A DNA stretch of 64,000 nucleotides, taken from Alicyclobacillus herbarius DSM 13609 (GTDB lineage: Bacteria; Bacillota; Bacilli; Alicyclobacillales; Alicyclobacillaceae). The translations under genes were made by a program, and so were the position numbers. The stretch is taken from the NCBI RefSeq assembly GCF_000430585.1, contig NZ_AUMH01000005.1, positions 62,001 through 126,000 on the forward strand, written 5' to 3'. Each line of letters starts with the position of its first letter. The stretch's first letter is position 1. The notes below the pieces were generated by a model, which saw only the letters and a program-made list of their open reading frames with translations, had not been told where the DNA came from and searched no databases. This document shows positions 1 through 9,026 of this stretch, in pieces.

Positions 1-389
1 CGTTTGCCTGCTGGCTGCTCTATTCGTACATGTCGGCGATCCCGGTTGATCTGGAAGAGGCAGGATTCGTCGACGGATGCACGCGCCTGCAGGCACTTCG
101 ACACGTAGTCTTTCCGCTATTGCTGCCCGGCATGGTCGTGACCTTCGTGTTCTCCTTTTTATTGGCGTGGGGTGACGTTTTGTTTGCCAGCGTGTTGACT
201 TCGGCCCAGACGCATACCGTGGCGGTCAGCCTGCAGGCTTATGTATCCTCTGGCGAATCCGGGGGTGATGTCTACTGGGGACAGCTCATGGCGGCCAGTT
301 TGGCGAGTGGACTGCCCGTTATGGTTATCTTCCTCATCTTCCAAAAATACATCATCGGTGGTCTGGCCAGTGGCGCGGTGAAGGGTTGA
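1..389 (+). CDS. Carbohydrate ABC transporter permease (MalG-type), 3' part only
   Basis: The frame is open from the first base, so the 5' part lies outside the window. The visible C-terminal ~128 residues carry the EAA loop that contacts the ATPase (EEAGFVDGC...FPLLLPG), then two hydrophobic segments and a short tail ending in KG, as usual for MalG-type sugar permeases. It is an inner component of a sugar importer in the cytoplasmic membrane. The genes that follow on the same strand are sugar-phosphate isomerase-like and oxidoreductase genes, suggesting import and processing of a polyol or sugar. The substrate cannot be told from this fragment. Confidence 0.85.
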   Translation, partial: FACWLLYSYMSAIPVDLEEAGFVDGCTRLQALRHVVFPLLLPGMVVTFVFSFLLAWGDVLFASVLTSAQTHTVAVSLQAYVSSGESGGDVYWGQLMAASLASGLPVMVIFLIFQKYIIGGLASGAVKG

Positions 390-453
390 ATATAGCGAGT
401 AGATGGAATCCATGCGACTTATCCTAGTTACGTCCCATCGGGAGGTAGATGCC

Positions 454-1120
454 GTGGTTACAATCTCGGCTTTTGCGGACGAGATCTCATCCGATTTAGA
501 GGAACAGGTGCGGGTCCTACGCGACGAGGGGATTGCTCATCTGGAGCTGCGCAGTGTTTGGAACAAGAACGTGTTGGATTTGAGTGACAATGAGGTGGAG
601 GAAATTCGGCGGACGTTGCGCGCGAACGGGATTCAGGTGTCAGCCATCGGATCGCCCATTGGCAAAGTCGAATTGACAGTCGACTTTGACGTCTATATGG
701 AGAAATTTCAGAGGACGATAGACTTGGCGGAATACTTCGGTGCACAATATATTCGGATATTCTCGTTTTTCATTCCCAAAGGTCGGTCGCCGGATGGCTT
801 TCGGGAACCGGTGATGGCTCGCATGAAGCGATTGGTTGAGGCGGCGGAGGCGCGGGATGTTACGCTACTGCACGAGAACGAGAAGGGCATCTATGGGGAT
901 ACCCCGGAGCGTTGCCTGGACATTCTTCAATCGTGCGCATCCAGTACGCTGCGTGCTGCCTTCGACCCGGCCAATTTTGTTCAATGTGGGGTTTTTATCG
1001 ATTGAACCGCACTTGGCCGCCGCCGGCCGCTATGGCGGATTCAGCGGCCCGGAGTTGTTTCACGTAGCTGCCGACGCCCTGAAAGCGCTGCTCAAAGAGC
1101 TGCATTGTCCTTGGAACTGA
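454..1120 (+). pseudogene. Sugar phosphate isomerase/epimerase (TIM-barrel), internal deletion
   Basis: The start is probably GTG at 454, after GGGAGG; an upstream in-frame ATG at 403 has no good site. The product begins VTISAFADEISSDLEEQV and is a normal AP-endonuclease-2-like TIM barrel up to AAFDPANFVQCGV, then hits a stop at 1003-1005. The next frame carries the usual end of such proteins (GFLSIEPHLAAAGRYGG...LKALLKEL) up to the stop at 1118-1120. About 80 residues expected between the two halves are missing, so an out-of-frame deletion near position 990 has joined them. The lost part normally holds metal-binding and active-site residues, so the product should be inactive. An intact relative follows directly. 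Confidence 0.8.
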
Positions 1121-1161
1121 CGGAGACTTGGGCGACCTTCAATGAATACGAGGTGTTCACG

Positions 1162-1998
1162 GTGAAAGTGGCGTACTCCAATCTGGCTTGTCCGGAATGG
1201 TCGGTGGAAGAGGTTTTTGAGAACGCACTCCGGTATGGGTATCAAGCGGTGGAGCTGCGGCTCCTGCATGGGGAGGTCATCCCGTCCGATGTCGATCCGG
1301 ATGAAGCCCGTCTCCTGATGCAGGCGGCGCGAACGCGGGGCATCGAGATTGTCGGCGTGGGCGCGTCTACCCGATTTGCCAGCGTGGACGAGCGAGATCG
1401 CCAAGCGAACGTGGAGGAACTGCTCCGCTACCTGGAACTGGCGGCCCGGCTTGGAGCCCCCATGGTGCGCACTTTCGGGGGAACGCTGCCCGCGTCTGCC
1501 GGAGCGATTGCGGAGTCTGAGGTGAATCATTGGGTGGCTGAGGCACTCCGTAAGGTGAGTGATCGGGCGCGCGAACTGGGGGTCTACGTGGTCCTCGAGA
1601 CGCACGACGATTTTTCCTCGTCGTTTCGGGTGGCAGAGGTACTGCGTGTTGTCGACAGTCCTTACGTGAAAGCGCTGTGGGACACCCATCACCCGTATCG
1701 AATGGGTGAGACGGTGGAGACCACCCTCGGCAACCTGCGAGAGTGGCTGCATCACGTCCATCTGAAAGACGCCCGCCGCCAAGGGGATGGGTGGGACCTG
1801 GTTCTGTTTGGCGAAGGGGAGGTCCCGGTAAAGGACATCGTACATCAGGTTTTGGACGCAGGTTATCAGGGCTGGTTTTGTGTGGAATGGGAGCGGAAGT
1901 GGCACCCGGAGATTGCCGACGCTCATACCGCCCTGCCGCAGCATCGGAAGGTGCTCGACGCGTACTTTCAGTCCTATCAAAAAACGCGAGCCCGCTAA
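1162..1998 (+). CDS. Sugar phosphate isomerase/epimerase family protein
   Basis: A 278-residue TIM-barrel protein of the xylose-isomerase-like/AP-endonuclease-2 superfamily. GTG at 1162 is the likely start, with GAGGTG six bases upstream; the longer frame from 1105 adds an unlikely N-terminus. Likely metal ligands are visible in the usual order: Glu in VVLETHDDF, Asp in ALWDTHHPY, His in HVHLKDAR and Glu in CVEWERKW. Such enzymes isomerise or epimerise keto-sugars or inosose-type intermediates. It lies between a broken relative and a Gfo/Idh/MocA oxidoreductase, a common pairing in inositol and rare-sugar pathways. The exact substrate is unknown. Confidence 0.85.
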   Translation: MKVAYSNLACPEWSVEEVFENALRYGYQAVELRLLHGEVIPSDVDPDEARLLMQAARTRGIEIVGVGASTRFASVDERDRQANVEELLRYLELAARLGAPMVRTFGGTLPASAGAIAESEVNHWVAEALRKVSDRARELGVYVVLETHDDFSSSFRVAEVLRVVDSPYVKALWDTHHPYRMGETVETTLGNLREWLHHVHLKDARRQGDGWDLVLFGEGEVPVKDIVHQVLDAGYQGWFCVEWERKWHPEIADAHTALPQHRKVLDAYFQSYQKTRAR

Positions 1999-2109
1999 AG
2001 AAGGCTGTTCGGAAGGGGGCCTCGGGCCCATCGCCCAGCCCTCGCCTGTGACCAAGCCCTCGGCGTATGACTTTCCACCACAAACGTGCGTGCAAAGGAG
2101 TGAAGCCCC

Positions 2110-3300
2110 ATGCAGGGAACGGATCGAGTGAAAATCGGGGTCATTGGTCTCGGCAACATCGGCACCACCCATGTGGAGTACTTACAGTCCATGCCGGGCG
2201 TGGAACTGACCGCCGTCTGCGACGTAAACGGAGACCGGGCCAAGGCGTACGCGGAGCGTTACCACGCGCAGACGTATTTCGATAATGCGCAAGACTTGAT
2301 GGACCACGGCGGCGTCAATGCCATTATTGTCGCCGTGCCTCATTACGACCACACCCCTATTACCATCGAAGCGTTGCGGCGCGGCATTCACACGTTGTGC
2401 GAAAAGCCTCTTGCGGTCCATATCAATGACGCGCAGAAAATGATTGCCGCGTATGAAACCGCAAAGCAGCAATATCCGCAACTGGTCTTCGGCATCATGT
2501 TCCAAGAGCGCACCTTGTCTATCTATCGCAAGCTGAAAGAGATGATTGACGGGGGCGATCTCGGTCGGTTGATGCGGGTGACCTGGATTAACACCGCCTG
2601 GTTTCGCTCCCAGGCTTACTACGACAGCGGCGGGTGGCGCGCGACGTGGGCCGGAGAAGGGGGTGGCATCTTGACCAACCAGTGCCCGCACAACCTGGAT
2701 ATGTATCAGTGGCTGTTCGGCCTCCCAGATCGTATTACCGGCCACGCCAACATCGGGAAGTACCACAACATCGAAGTGGAGGATGAAGTAACCGCATACT
2801 TTGAGCATGACAACGGCATGATTGGCCACTTCATCGTCAGCACCGCCGAATCACCGGGGACCAATCGGCTTGAGGTGGTTGGAGAGAACGGCAAAATCGT
2901 CTGCGAAAACGGCCTCATTACCCTGCAGAAGAATCGCATGTCCACACTGCAATTCTTGCGCGAGACCAAGGAGGCATTCGCCCACGTGGAGAGTGAGGAG
3001 AGCGAAGTGCCTCTGGACTTCGATCAGCCCGCCGGACACGCCGTCGTCACACGGCATTTCTTGGAGGCCATCCAGAGCGGCAACGATACGCATCTCGTGG
3101 CACATGGATTGGAGGGCATTCGTGGTTTAACCCTGGCTAACGGCATCATGCTCTCGTCGTGGAAGGGACAGACGGTCAGCGTCCCGTTTGACGGCGATGA
3201 GTACGAGGCCTTGCTTCGTGATCGCATCCGGACGTCGAAGTTTGTCAAGGCGACCACGGCGGATGTGGTGGTGGATATGAAATCGTCGTTTAGCAAGTGA
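2110..3300 (+). CDS. Gfo/Idh/MocA family NAD(P)-dependent oxidoreductase
   Basis: This 396-residue protein starts at ATG 2110 with AAAGGAG nine bases upstream. The N-terminal Rossmann fold has the nucleotide-binding motif GLGNIG (residues ~13-18), followed by CEKPLAVH, the Glu-Lys-Pro signature of the family. The C-terminal domain has NQCPHNLDMYQWLFG, where the His is the usual catalytic position. Family members oxidise or reduce a hydroxyl/keto group of sugars, inositols or their derivatives. Together with the upstream isomerases it probably forms a short pathway for the sugar imported by the ABC system at the window edge. The substrate cannot be assigned. Confidence 0.9.
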   Translation: MQGTDRVKIGVIGLGNIGTTHVEYLQSMPGVELTAVCDVNGDRAKAYAERYHAQTYFDNAQDLMDHGGVNAIIVAVPHYDHTPITIEALRRGIHTLCEKPLAVHINDAQKMIAAYETAKQQYPQLVFGIMFQERTLSIYRKLKEMIDGGDLGRLMRVTWINTAWFRSQAYYDSGGWRATWAGEGGGILTNQCPHNLDMYQWLFGLPDRITGHANIGKYHNIEVEDEVTAYFEHDNGMIGHFIVSTAESPGTNRLEVVGENGKIVCENGLITLQKNRMSTLQFLRETKEAFAHVESEESEVPLDFDQPAGHAVVTRHFLEAIQSGNDTHLVAHGLEGIRGLTLANGIMLSSWKGQTVSVPFDGDEYEALLRDRIRTSKFVKATTADVVVDMKSSFSK

Positions 3301-3411
3301 GTACCACTCTCGACAAGAATAGACATACATTTCAATCTGTTTCATCTACAATCAACACAGACAACTGGGATACGGTACTTGAACGAATCGTACGCAAGGA
3401 GGTCCAGAAAC

Positions 3412-4428
3412 ATGGCCATTCCTGTCGAAAAGCTGACCTGGATGTACGAAACCATGGTCAAAATCCGCTGTTATGAAGAGACGATGGTGGACGTGTACGC
3501 GGAAGGAAAGGTGCCCGTGTTTAACATTGGCGCGGGTACGGTTCCCGGGGAGATGCACCTGGCGGCTGGGCAGGAGCCGGTGGCGGTCGGCGTGTGCTCC
3601 CATTTGCGGGCAGAGGACACGGTGACGGCCCCCCACCGCCCGCACCACCACGCGATTGCCAAAGGGGTCGATTTACGGCGGATGACGGCTGAGATTTTCG
3701 GGAAGGTGACGGGACTTGGCAAGGGCAAAGGTGGGCACATGCACTTGTTCGATCCGGCCGTGAAATTCTCCTGTGGCGGGATTGTCGCGGCCGGGGTGCC
3801 ACACGCGGCGGGGGCGGCCCTGGCGGCGAAGATGCAGGGGAAAGACTGGGTGGCGGTGGCCTTCATCGGCGAGGGCGCGGCCAATGCAGGCGCGTTTCAC
3901 GAGTCGCTCAACCTCGCGGCCCTCTGGAAACTGCCGCTGATTGTGGTGATTGAGGACAACGCCTATGGGATTTCCGTTCCGAAGGCAGCCTCTACTGCCG
4001 TCGGTTCCAATGCGGAGCGAGGAAGCGCTTACGGAATGCCGGCGGTGCACGTGGCAGACAACGATACACTGGCCGTCTACGAGGCGGCTGGGGAGGCGGT
4101 GTCGCGCGCCCGGCGGGGTGAGGGGCCTACGCTGATTGAAGTGGAGACTTATCGTTACCTCGGTCACTTCCAAGGAGACCCAGAAGCCTATCGGGACAAG
4201 GGAGAGGTACCCGCACTGCGCGAACGCGATCCCATCGTGCGCCTGCGTGCCTATCTGCTGGATCGCGGGATGGCGACCGATGATGAGCTGGCCGAGCTGG
4301 AACGGCGGGCACGGAACGTGGTGAAGGACGCGTATCAGTTTGCCCGCGACAGCGCGTACCCGCAGCCGGATGCGGCATTGACGGACGTGTTTGCGCCAGC
4401 GTCTGCAGACGTGACGGTGACTCATTAA
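3412..4428 (+). CDS. TPP-dependent 2-oxoacid/acetoin dehydrogenase E1, alpha subunit
   Basis: The start is ATG 3412 after AAGGAGGT, giving 338 residues; a TTG at 3379 is less likely. The thiamine pyrophosphate motif is clear: GEGAANAGAFHES near residue 153, ending in IEDNAYGIS. GKGKGGHMHLFD is the substrate/TPP loop typical of acetoin and pyruvate dehydrogenase E1 alpha. It forms a heterotetramer with the next gene and works with the E2 at 5586. It is a paralogue of the protein at 36742, but the regulator and sigma-54 promoter found there are absent here. Whether it acts on pyruvate, acetoin, a branched-chain oxoacid or another oxoacid is open. Confidence 0.88.
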   Translation: MAIPVEKLTWMYETMVKIRCYEETMVDVYAEGKVPVFNIGAGTVPGEMHLAAGQEPVAVGVCSHLRAEDTVTAPHRPHHHAIAKGVDLRRMTAEIFGKVTGLGKGKGGHMHLFDPAVKFSCGGIVAAGVPHAAGAALAAKMQGKDWVAVAFIGEGAANAGAFHESLNLAALWKLPLIVVIEDNAYGISVPKAASTAVGSNAERGSAYGMPAVHVADNDTLAVYEAAGEAVSRARRGEGPTLIEVETYRYLGHFQGDPEAYRDKGEVPALRERDPIVRLRAYLLDRGMATDDELAELERRARNVVKDAYQFARDSAYPQPDAALTDVFAPASADVTVTH

Positions 4429-4454
4429 CACGCGGCGGGAAAGGGGAGTTAAGA

Positions 4455-5474
4455 GTGAGCATCGGAACGAAGCGCATGTTGACTGGGAACAAGGCTTTGG
4501 CGGAGGCGATTCGCCAGGAGATGGAGCGGGACGCACGTGTGTTTGTCATGGGCGAGGACGTGGGCGCATATGGGGGCATTTTTGGTGCGACGGAAGGGTT
4601 GTTCGCACAGTTTGGACCCGAGCGGGTGCGGGATACACCGATTTCCGAGACCGGATTCATCGGTGCGGCTATTGGAGCGGCAGCGGAAGGCATGCGGCCA
4701 ATCGTGGAACTGATGTTTGTCGACTTTTTCGGCGTGTGCATGGACCAAATCTACAATCACATGGCGAAAATCCACTACATGTCAGGAGGCGGTGTCAAGC
4801 TGCCCATGGTGCTCATGACGGCGGTGGGCGGCGGTTACAGTGATGCGGCGCAGCACTCGCAGACCCTCTACGCGACCTTCGCTCACCTGCCCGGGATGAA
4901 GGTGGTGGCCCCGTCCACCCCGTACGACCTCAAGGGGATGATGATTTCTGCCATTCGCGACGACAATCCGATCCTGTTCATGTTTCATAAGTCCCTGCAA
5001 GGACTCGGCTGGATGGATCCGCTTGATGCAGCCATTGGGCCGGTGCCAGAGGAACCTTATACGGTGTCGATTGGTCAGGCGAAGGTGGCGCGAGAAGGGC
5101 GTGACGTCACCATCGTCGGCATCCAAATGATGACGCATGCCGCACTGGCGGCGGCACAACGGTTGGCTGAGGAGGGTATCGAGGCGGAGGTGATAGATCT
5201 CCGTACACTCGCGCCGCTGGACAAGGCGACCATCCTTGAGTCCGTGCGCAAAACGCACCGGCTATTGGTGGTGGATGAGGATTACCTATCTTATGGAATG
5301 ACCGCGGAGGTGGCTGCGGTGGTGGCCGAGGAAGCGCTGTACGAGCTAGAGGCACCTATACGGCGGCTGGCCGTGCCGGACGTACCGATACCGTACAGTC
5401 GGCCGTTGGAGCAATTCGTGTTGCCCAATGCGGAGAAGGTGTACGAGGCGGCCAGGCAGCTGGTAGAACAGTAA
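4455..5474 (+). CDS. TPP-dependent 2-oxoacid/acetoin dehydrogenase E1, beta subunit
   Basis: The start is GTG 4455 with AAGGGGAG upstream; the product has 339 residues. It begins with the family pattern of a helix followed by VFVMGEDVGAYGG, then RVRDTPISETGFIGAAIGAA and AAQHSQTLYATFAHLPG, the E1 beta signatures, with the C-terminal transketolase domain (VEVIDLRTLAPLD-like segment) at the end. It lies 26 bases after E1 alpha and about 110 bases before E2, so the three genes form one unit. The subunit completes the E1 active site and binds the E2 core. No E3 gene follows, so the complex must use a lipoamide dehydrogenase encoded elsewhere. Confidence 0.9.
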   Translation: MSIGTKRMLTGNKALAEAIRQEMERDARVFVMGEDVGAYGGIFGATEGLFAQFGPERVRDTPISETGFIGAAIGAAAEGMRPIVELMFVDFFGVCMDQIYNHMAKIHYMSGGGVKLPMVLMTAVGGGYSDAAQHSQTLYATFAHLPGMKVVAPSTPYDLKGMMISAIRDDNPILFMFHKSLQGLGWMDPLDAAIGPVPEEPYTVSIGQAKVAREGRDVTIVGIQMMTHAALAAAQRLAEEGIEAEVIDLRTLAPLDKATILESVRKTHRLLVVDEDYLSYGMTAEVAAVVAEEALYELEAPIRRLAVPDVPIPYSRPLEQFVLPNAEKVYEAARQLVEQ

Positions 5475-5585
5475 GCCCGATTGGGTGGAGACGGCGCGGC
5501 GGTGTTCGGGGGTCGAGCGAATCGCACTCCCGAGGACTGCCGCGTATTTTGGCGATCACGACGGTATAAGTGGGAGGCATACAAC

Positions 5586-6809
5586 ATGCGGGAAGTGCAC
5601 ATGCCCCAGACGACCGAAGATGCGCAGGACAGCGTGGTTGTGTTCTGGTACAAGTCGGAAGGGGACCACGTAGAGGCGGGCGAGACACTCGTGGAGGTAC
5701 AGACGGAAAAGGCTACATATGACGTCGAAGCGCCAGCCAGTGGTATTCTGCGACAGATTCAGGTGCCTCGTGGGCAGGCAGCTCCGGTGGGCGCTGTGCT
5801 GGCGTATATCGAAGAGACGGTGGCGGAAACACCTCCTGGACCAGAACCTCAGCCAGGTGTTGACCCTGTGGCCATGGAACCGCGTGATACAACGGCCGGG
5901 ACTGCCACTTTCACCGGTGATACAGGGAGTTCCGATGCGTCGGCTATCCTTGGCGCTCCCCCCGGGCGCCGAAGTTTTGTGCCGGCGCCGCCGCGGGTGC
6001 GAAAATTGGCGGCCGACCTGGGCGTGGATCTGGCCGGGGTGCACGGTACCGGTCCGAATGGCCGCATTACGGAGGACGATGTCCGTGCTGCCGCCCAAGT
6101 GGCGAGTGGACAGGCGATAGCGTCGAATGTTCGGCAAAGCCAGCAGCGCAGTTTTATACAGCCCCTTCCCCCAGTGCGACGAACGATTGCCCGGCGGATG
6201 CTGGAAAGCCTGCGTGAGACCGCGCAGCTCACGTTGACCCGTTGGGTGGACGTGACCGCACTGGCCGAACAACGCCAACACCTGGCTCCTGGAATCAGCT
6301 GGAACACCTGGGTCCTTCGTGGCGTGGCACTGGCGCTGCGCCATCATCCGGAGTTGAACGCGACGTGGGAAGAGGCGGGGATTCACTACCACACGGAGAT
6401 TCACCTCGGTGTGGCGGTGGACGCGGAAGCCGGGTTGGTGGTAACGGTCATCCGTGATGTGGACACACTGTCCTTATCTACACTGCACGAGGTGGTCAGT
6501 CGGCGGGTAGAAGCCGCCCGCAGTGGGCGTTTGGCAGCGACGGATTTGACCGGCAGTACGTTTACCGTCAGCAATCTGGGGGGATTTGGAGTGTCGTTTT
6601 TTACGCCCATTCTTAATCCGCCCGAATCAGCGATTCTGGGTGTCGGACAAGTTGAGGAAACCCTTACCCTCGCCAACGGATTGGTCCAAGCCCGCAAACG
6701 ACTGCCGCTCAGCCTGACCATCGACCATCGGGTGTTGGATGGAGCGGACGGAGCTCGTTTTCTGCAGACGCTGGCCCGGTTACTGCAAGAACCGGCGGGG
6801 TTGGTATAG
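5586..6809 (+). CDS. Dihydrolipoamide acyltransferase E2 component
   Basis: The start at ATG 5586 follows GGGAGG; an open frame from 5481 is only upstream read-through. The product has 407 residues. In order: a lipoyl domain with the lipoylated Lys in EVQTEKATYDV (residues ~40-50), a Pro/Ala-rich linker, a peripheral subunit-binding domain (VRKLAADLGVDLAGV...GRITEDDV), a second linker and the acyltransferase domain ending with the active-site motif DHRVLDGADG. It transfers the acyl group from E1 to CoA. It is the last gene of the first dehydrogenase operon; an imperfect hairpin follows at 6849. Confidence 0.9.
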   Translation: MREVHMPQTTEDAQDSVVVFWYKSEGDHVEAGETLVEVQTEKATYDVEAPASGILRQIQVPRGQAAPVGAVLAYIEETVAETPPGPEPQPGVDPVAMEPRDTTAGTATFTGDTGSSDASAILGAPPGRRSFVPAPPRVRKLAADLGVDLAGVHGTGPNGRITEDDVRAAAQVASGQAIASNVRQSQQRSFIQPLPPVRRTIARRMLESLRETAQLTLTRWVDVTALAEQRQHLAPGISWNTWVLRGVALALRHHPELNATWEEAGIHYHTEIHLGVAVDAEAGLVVTVIRDVDTLSLSTLHEVVSRRVEAARSGRLAATDLTGSTFTVSNLGGFGVSFFTPILNPPESAILGVGQVEETLTLANGLVQARKRLPLSLTIDHRVLDGADGARFLQTLARLLQEPAGLV

Positions 6810-6848
6810 ATTTTCTTGTTCGGTGATCCTCGTCTTTTCTTTTTTCTG

Positions 6849-6923
6849 GAAACGAGCAGTGGAACCAGGACCAGAGCATCATGCGCCTTTGCATGCGAGT
6901 CTCTGGCTTGGTTCCGCTGTTTC
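6849..6923. other. Long imperfect hairpin between convergent genes
   Basis: Nested inverted repeats lie between the E2 gene (+) and the symporter gene (-): GAAAC/GTTTC at the base, CAGTGGAACCA (6857-6867) pairing with TGGTTCCGCTG (6909-6919), CCAGAG/CTCTGG, and CATGC/GCATG at the tip. There is no T-run on the 3' side for either strand, so it is not a canonical intrinsic terminator, although it sits where one would be expected. The rest of 6810-7089 holds no gene that I recognise. Confidence 0.5.
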
Positions 6924-7089
6924 TCGTCTCACGCGTTCCCCAGAAAACCCAAATTACCATCTATATTCCGCTTTATTTCCGAACAAGCGGATACATTGGC
7001 TTGATTGGCCGTGTGTATGTGTACAAATAACACGGTTCTTTATTATGGTTACTACTGGCTCTTCCCGAACCTTGAATCCGACGAGTGGG

Positions 7090-8589
7090 TCAGCCGACTT
7101 GTTGCTCCGCGTGCGTCCGACGACGCTTCGCGTCAAATAGAAATTCCAATACACCGTTGGTGCGCTCACGTGCCCTGCCGAAGAACAGTGGGGTGAGGAT
7201 GAGTATCACGGCTAGGTTGACCAGAAGACCCCAGAATCCTTCATACAGGCCGTGTGCGTTGTGGCTGGCATACATGTAAAACACGGTTGCTAGACCGGCC
7301 AATAAGCCTCCTGTCACAGCTTCTTTCGGTAGATTACGGAAGTATAAACTGAGCACCACCGCAGGGAACGTTTGCACGATTCCCGAGACCCCCATCAGCT
7401 GTAAGGAAACCAACGCCGTCGGGAAAGCCAAGCCGAAAATGAGGGCGAGACCAATGACGACGAAGACCATGGAACGTGTGACCAGGGTTAAGCGTTGCTG
7501 ACTTGCGTCCGGGCGAATGAAATCCCGGTAGATGTTGTTGGCAAACAGGTTGCTTGCCCCAATCGCCATGATGGAACATGGAACCAATGAGGCGAGAGCG
7601 ATGGTAGCGTATGCGACGCCCTGGCCAAAACCACCGTATGAATCATGAATGAGGGTAAGGAAGGCCAATCGCGGGTTTGTCCCCTGGGGGACCACCATGA
7701 ACGCGAGAATACCGAGGAAAGTCACCAACATCAACACGATATTGTACAACGGGAGCACAATCGCGTTTTTGCGCAGGATGTCCGCGCTCTTTGAACTGAA
7801 CGTACCGGTCGCGGTGTGCGGCCACATAAAGAGGGCCATTGCTGAAATCAATGCAGCCGTGGAAAACCAAAGAACGCCCTTGGGCCCTGAGGTCGGCAGA
7901 GTCAACATAGCGGGATGCTTCGTCGCCACGGTATGCACCATCTCACCCCAGCCACCAAAGTGGATGATAGGTAAAGAGATGACGAGGAACAGCATCACAA
8001 CCCAGACAAGGATGTCCTTGATGATAGCCGTGTATGTCGGCGCTTTCAAGCCGCTGAAAAACGTGTAGAGGGCGACAAGCAAAAAAGACACGATGACGAC
8101 TAGTTTGACGTTGACTAAGCCAGCCGCCGCGACCTGTAACGTGTCCAGGATGCCGCTTAACTGTAAATCGATATATGGAATCAGCATCAAGACCCCGGTG
8201 ATGGCAATGAGGAAGGAAAGGAACTTGCTGTCAAACCGTCCTCCGACATAGTCGGCCAAGGTCATATATCCATGTTCCTTCGCCACTCTCCATAGTCGTG
8301 GAAGGAAGAAATAGGCCATCGGATAAGCGAGCACCACATAGGGTGTAGCAAAGAACGCGGTGCTACCGCCACTGTATGCCGAGCTTGTCAAACCAAGGAA
8401 CGTATACGCAGTATATACATCCGCTCCGACCAGGAACCAAACGAACAGACTGCCCAGACGACGACCTCCGACAGACCACTCCTCGACGGAACTCCGGGCT
8501 TCTTTATTACGTCCGGCCAGGAAGCCAATAAGTACGACAGCCAGGACAATGATCGACGTCACAATGAATGCAAGGACGTTACCATGCAT
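7090..8589 (-). CDS. Sodium:solute symporter (SSS family), probable monocarboxylate permease
   Basis: A ~500-residue membrane protein with about 13 hydrophobic segments and the SSS pattern: an N-terminal helix, then EWSVGGRRLGS, TAYTFLGLTSSAYSGG and the GYMTLADYVGGRFDSK loop. It resembles MctP-like monocarboxylate permeases. The start is ATG at 8589, which overlaps the TGA of the upstream DUF3311 gene by one base (TGATG), with AAAGGAGGT nine bases upstream. The DUF3311-SSS pair is a recurrent arrangement. Its position next to an oxoacid dehydrogenase operon fits import of short organic acids, but that is inference. Confidence 0.85.
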   Translation of the reverse strand: MHGNVLAFIVTSIIVLAVVLIGFLAGRNKEARSSVEEWSVGGRRLGSLFVWFLVGADVYTAYTFLGLTSSAYSGGSTAFFATPYVVLAYPMAYFFLPRLWRVAKEHGYMTLADYVGGRFDSKFLSFLIAITGVLMLIPYIDLQLSGILDTLQVAAAGLVNVKLVVIVSFLLVALYTFFSGLKAPTYTAIIKDILVWVVMLFLVISLPIIHFGGWGEMVHTVATKHPAMLTLPTSGPKGVLWFSTAALISAMALFMWPHTATGTFSSKSADILRKNAIVLPLYNIVLMLVTFLGILAFMVVPQGTNPRLAFLTLIHDSYGGFGQGVAYATIALASLVPCSIMAIGASNLFANNIYRDFIRPDASQQRLTLVTRSMVFVVIGLALIFGLAFPTALVSLQLMGVSGIVQTFPAVVLSLYFRNLPKEAVTGGLLAGLATVFYMYASHNAHGLYEGFWGLLVNLAVILILTPLFFGRARERTNGVLEFLFDAKRRRTHAEQQVG

Positions 8590-8786
8590 CACTCATTGAC
8601 CTCCTTTCGTAGAAGTAGGTGCATACCTAGGGTAAAGAGTGGGGTTAAAAGCATCCAGATTAAAAGCCAAAAGTGCAACAGAGGAAAGCCAATAATAATC
8701 GGGTGAATTGTGTTGACCCAAGGTATGGCCACCAATTGGGCTAGAAACGGAACAATAAAGAGAATAAAGACGAGCGTCCGGCGCAT
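8589..8786 (-). CDS. DUF3311-type small membrane protein, symporter partner
   Basis: A 65-residue protein (start ATG 8786, spaced nine bases after AAAGGAGG; an earlier ATG at 8795 lies too close to that site). It has two hydrophobic helices separated by a short loop (FILFIVPFLAQL and HFWLLIWMLLTPLF) and a short basic tail. Size, topology and tight coupling to an SSS-family symporter match DUF3311 proteins, thought to be accessory subunits of such transporters. Translation is coupled through the TGATG overlap. A 12-bp perfect palindrome lies about 30 bp upstream and may be its operator. Confidence 0.75.
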   Translation of the reverse strand: MRRTLVFILFIVPFLAQLVAIPWVNTIHPIIIGFPLLHFWLLIWMLLTPLFTLGMHLLLRKEVNE

Positions 8787-8816
8787 GATTTTCATCCTCC
8801 TTTCGCAATATATAAT

Positions 8817-8828
8817 GTAAACGTTTAC
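8817..8828. promoter_or_regulatory. Palindromic LacI/CcpA-type operator
   Basis: GTAAACGTTTAC is a perfect 12-bp palindrome with the central CG and AAACGTTT core bound by LacI/GalR-family proteins, including CcpA. It lies about 30 bp upstream of the DUF3311-symporter start, in a position to control that operon. It shares its core with the operators at 14497 and 15661 but has different flanks, so a different LacI-family protein or CcpA could be the reader. Confidence 0.6.
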
Positions 8829-8951
8829 GAATGGCTATTCTACGAGAGTTGGATATTAAAGTCAAATCATTGAAAGTTAAAAAGTGAGGATAGATAATAA
8901 CATGGATAAATATTTATTGTGGGTAAGTCATAATGGGGACTTCCTTGAGGA

Positions 8952-8971
8952 GGGGAGAGTGCCCTCTCCCC
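8952..8971. terminator. GC-rich hairpin downstream of the minus-strand ABC operon
   Basis: GGGGAGAG (8952-8959) and CTCTCCCC (8964-8971) form a perfect 8-bp stem with a 4-base loop, about 55 bp past the stop of the MalG-type permease gene. No T-run follows on the minus strand, so termination is likely but weakly supported. Confidence 0.4.
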
Positions 8972-9026
8972 GGATGGAAAATATACCGATTTATACACCA
9001 GCGTGGATATACGGCTGAGGTAAATT

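Noticed and set aside
1060-2172. 370-codon open frame on the minus strand
   Set aside because: It is antisense to the intact isomerase gene and has a Pro/Arg/His-rich composition without any family resemblance.
6849-6923. Intrinsic terminator call for the hairpin after the first E2 gene
   Set aside because: No T-run follows on either strand, so it is recorded only as a hairpin.
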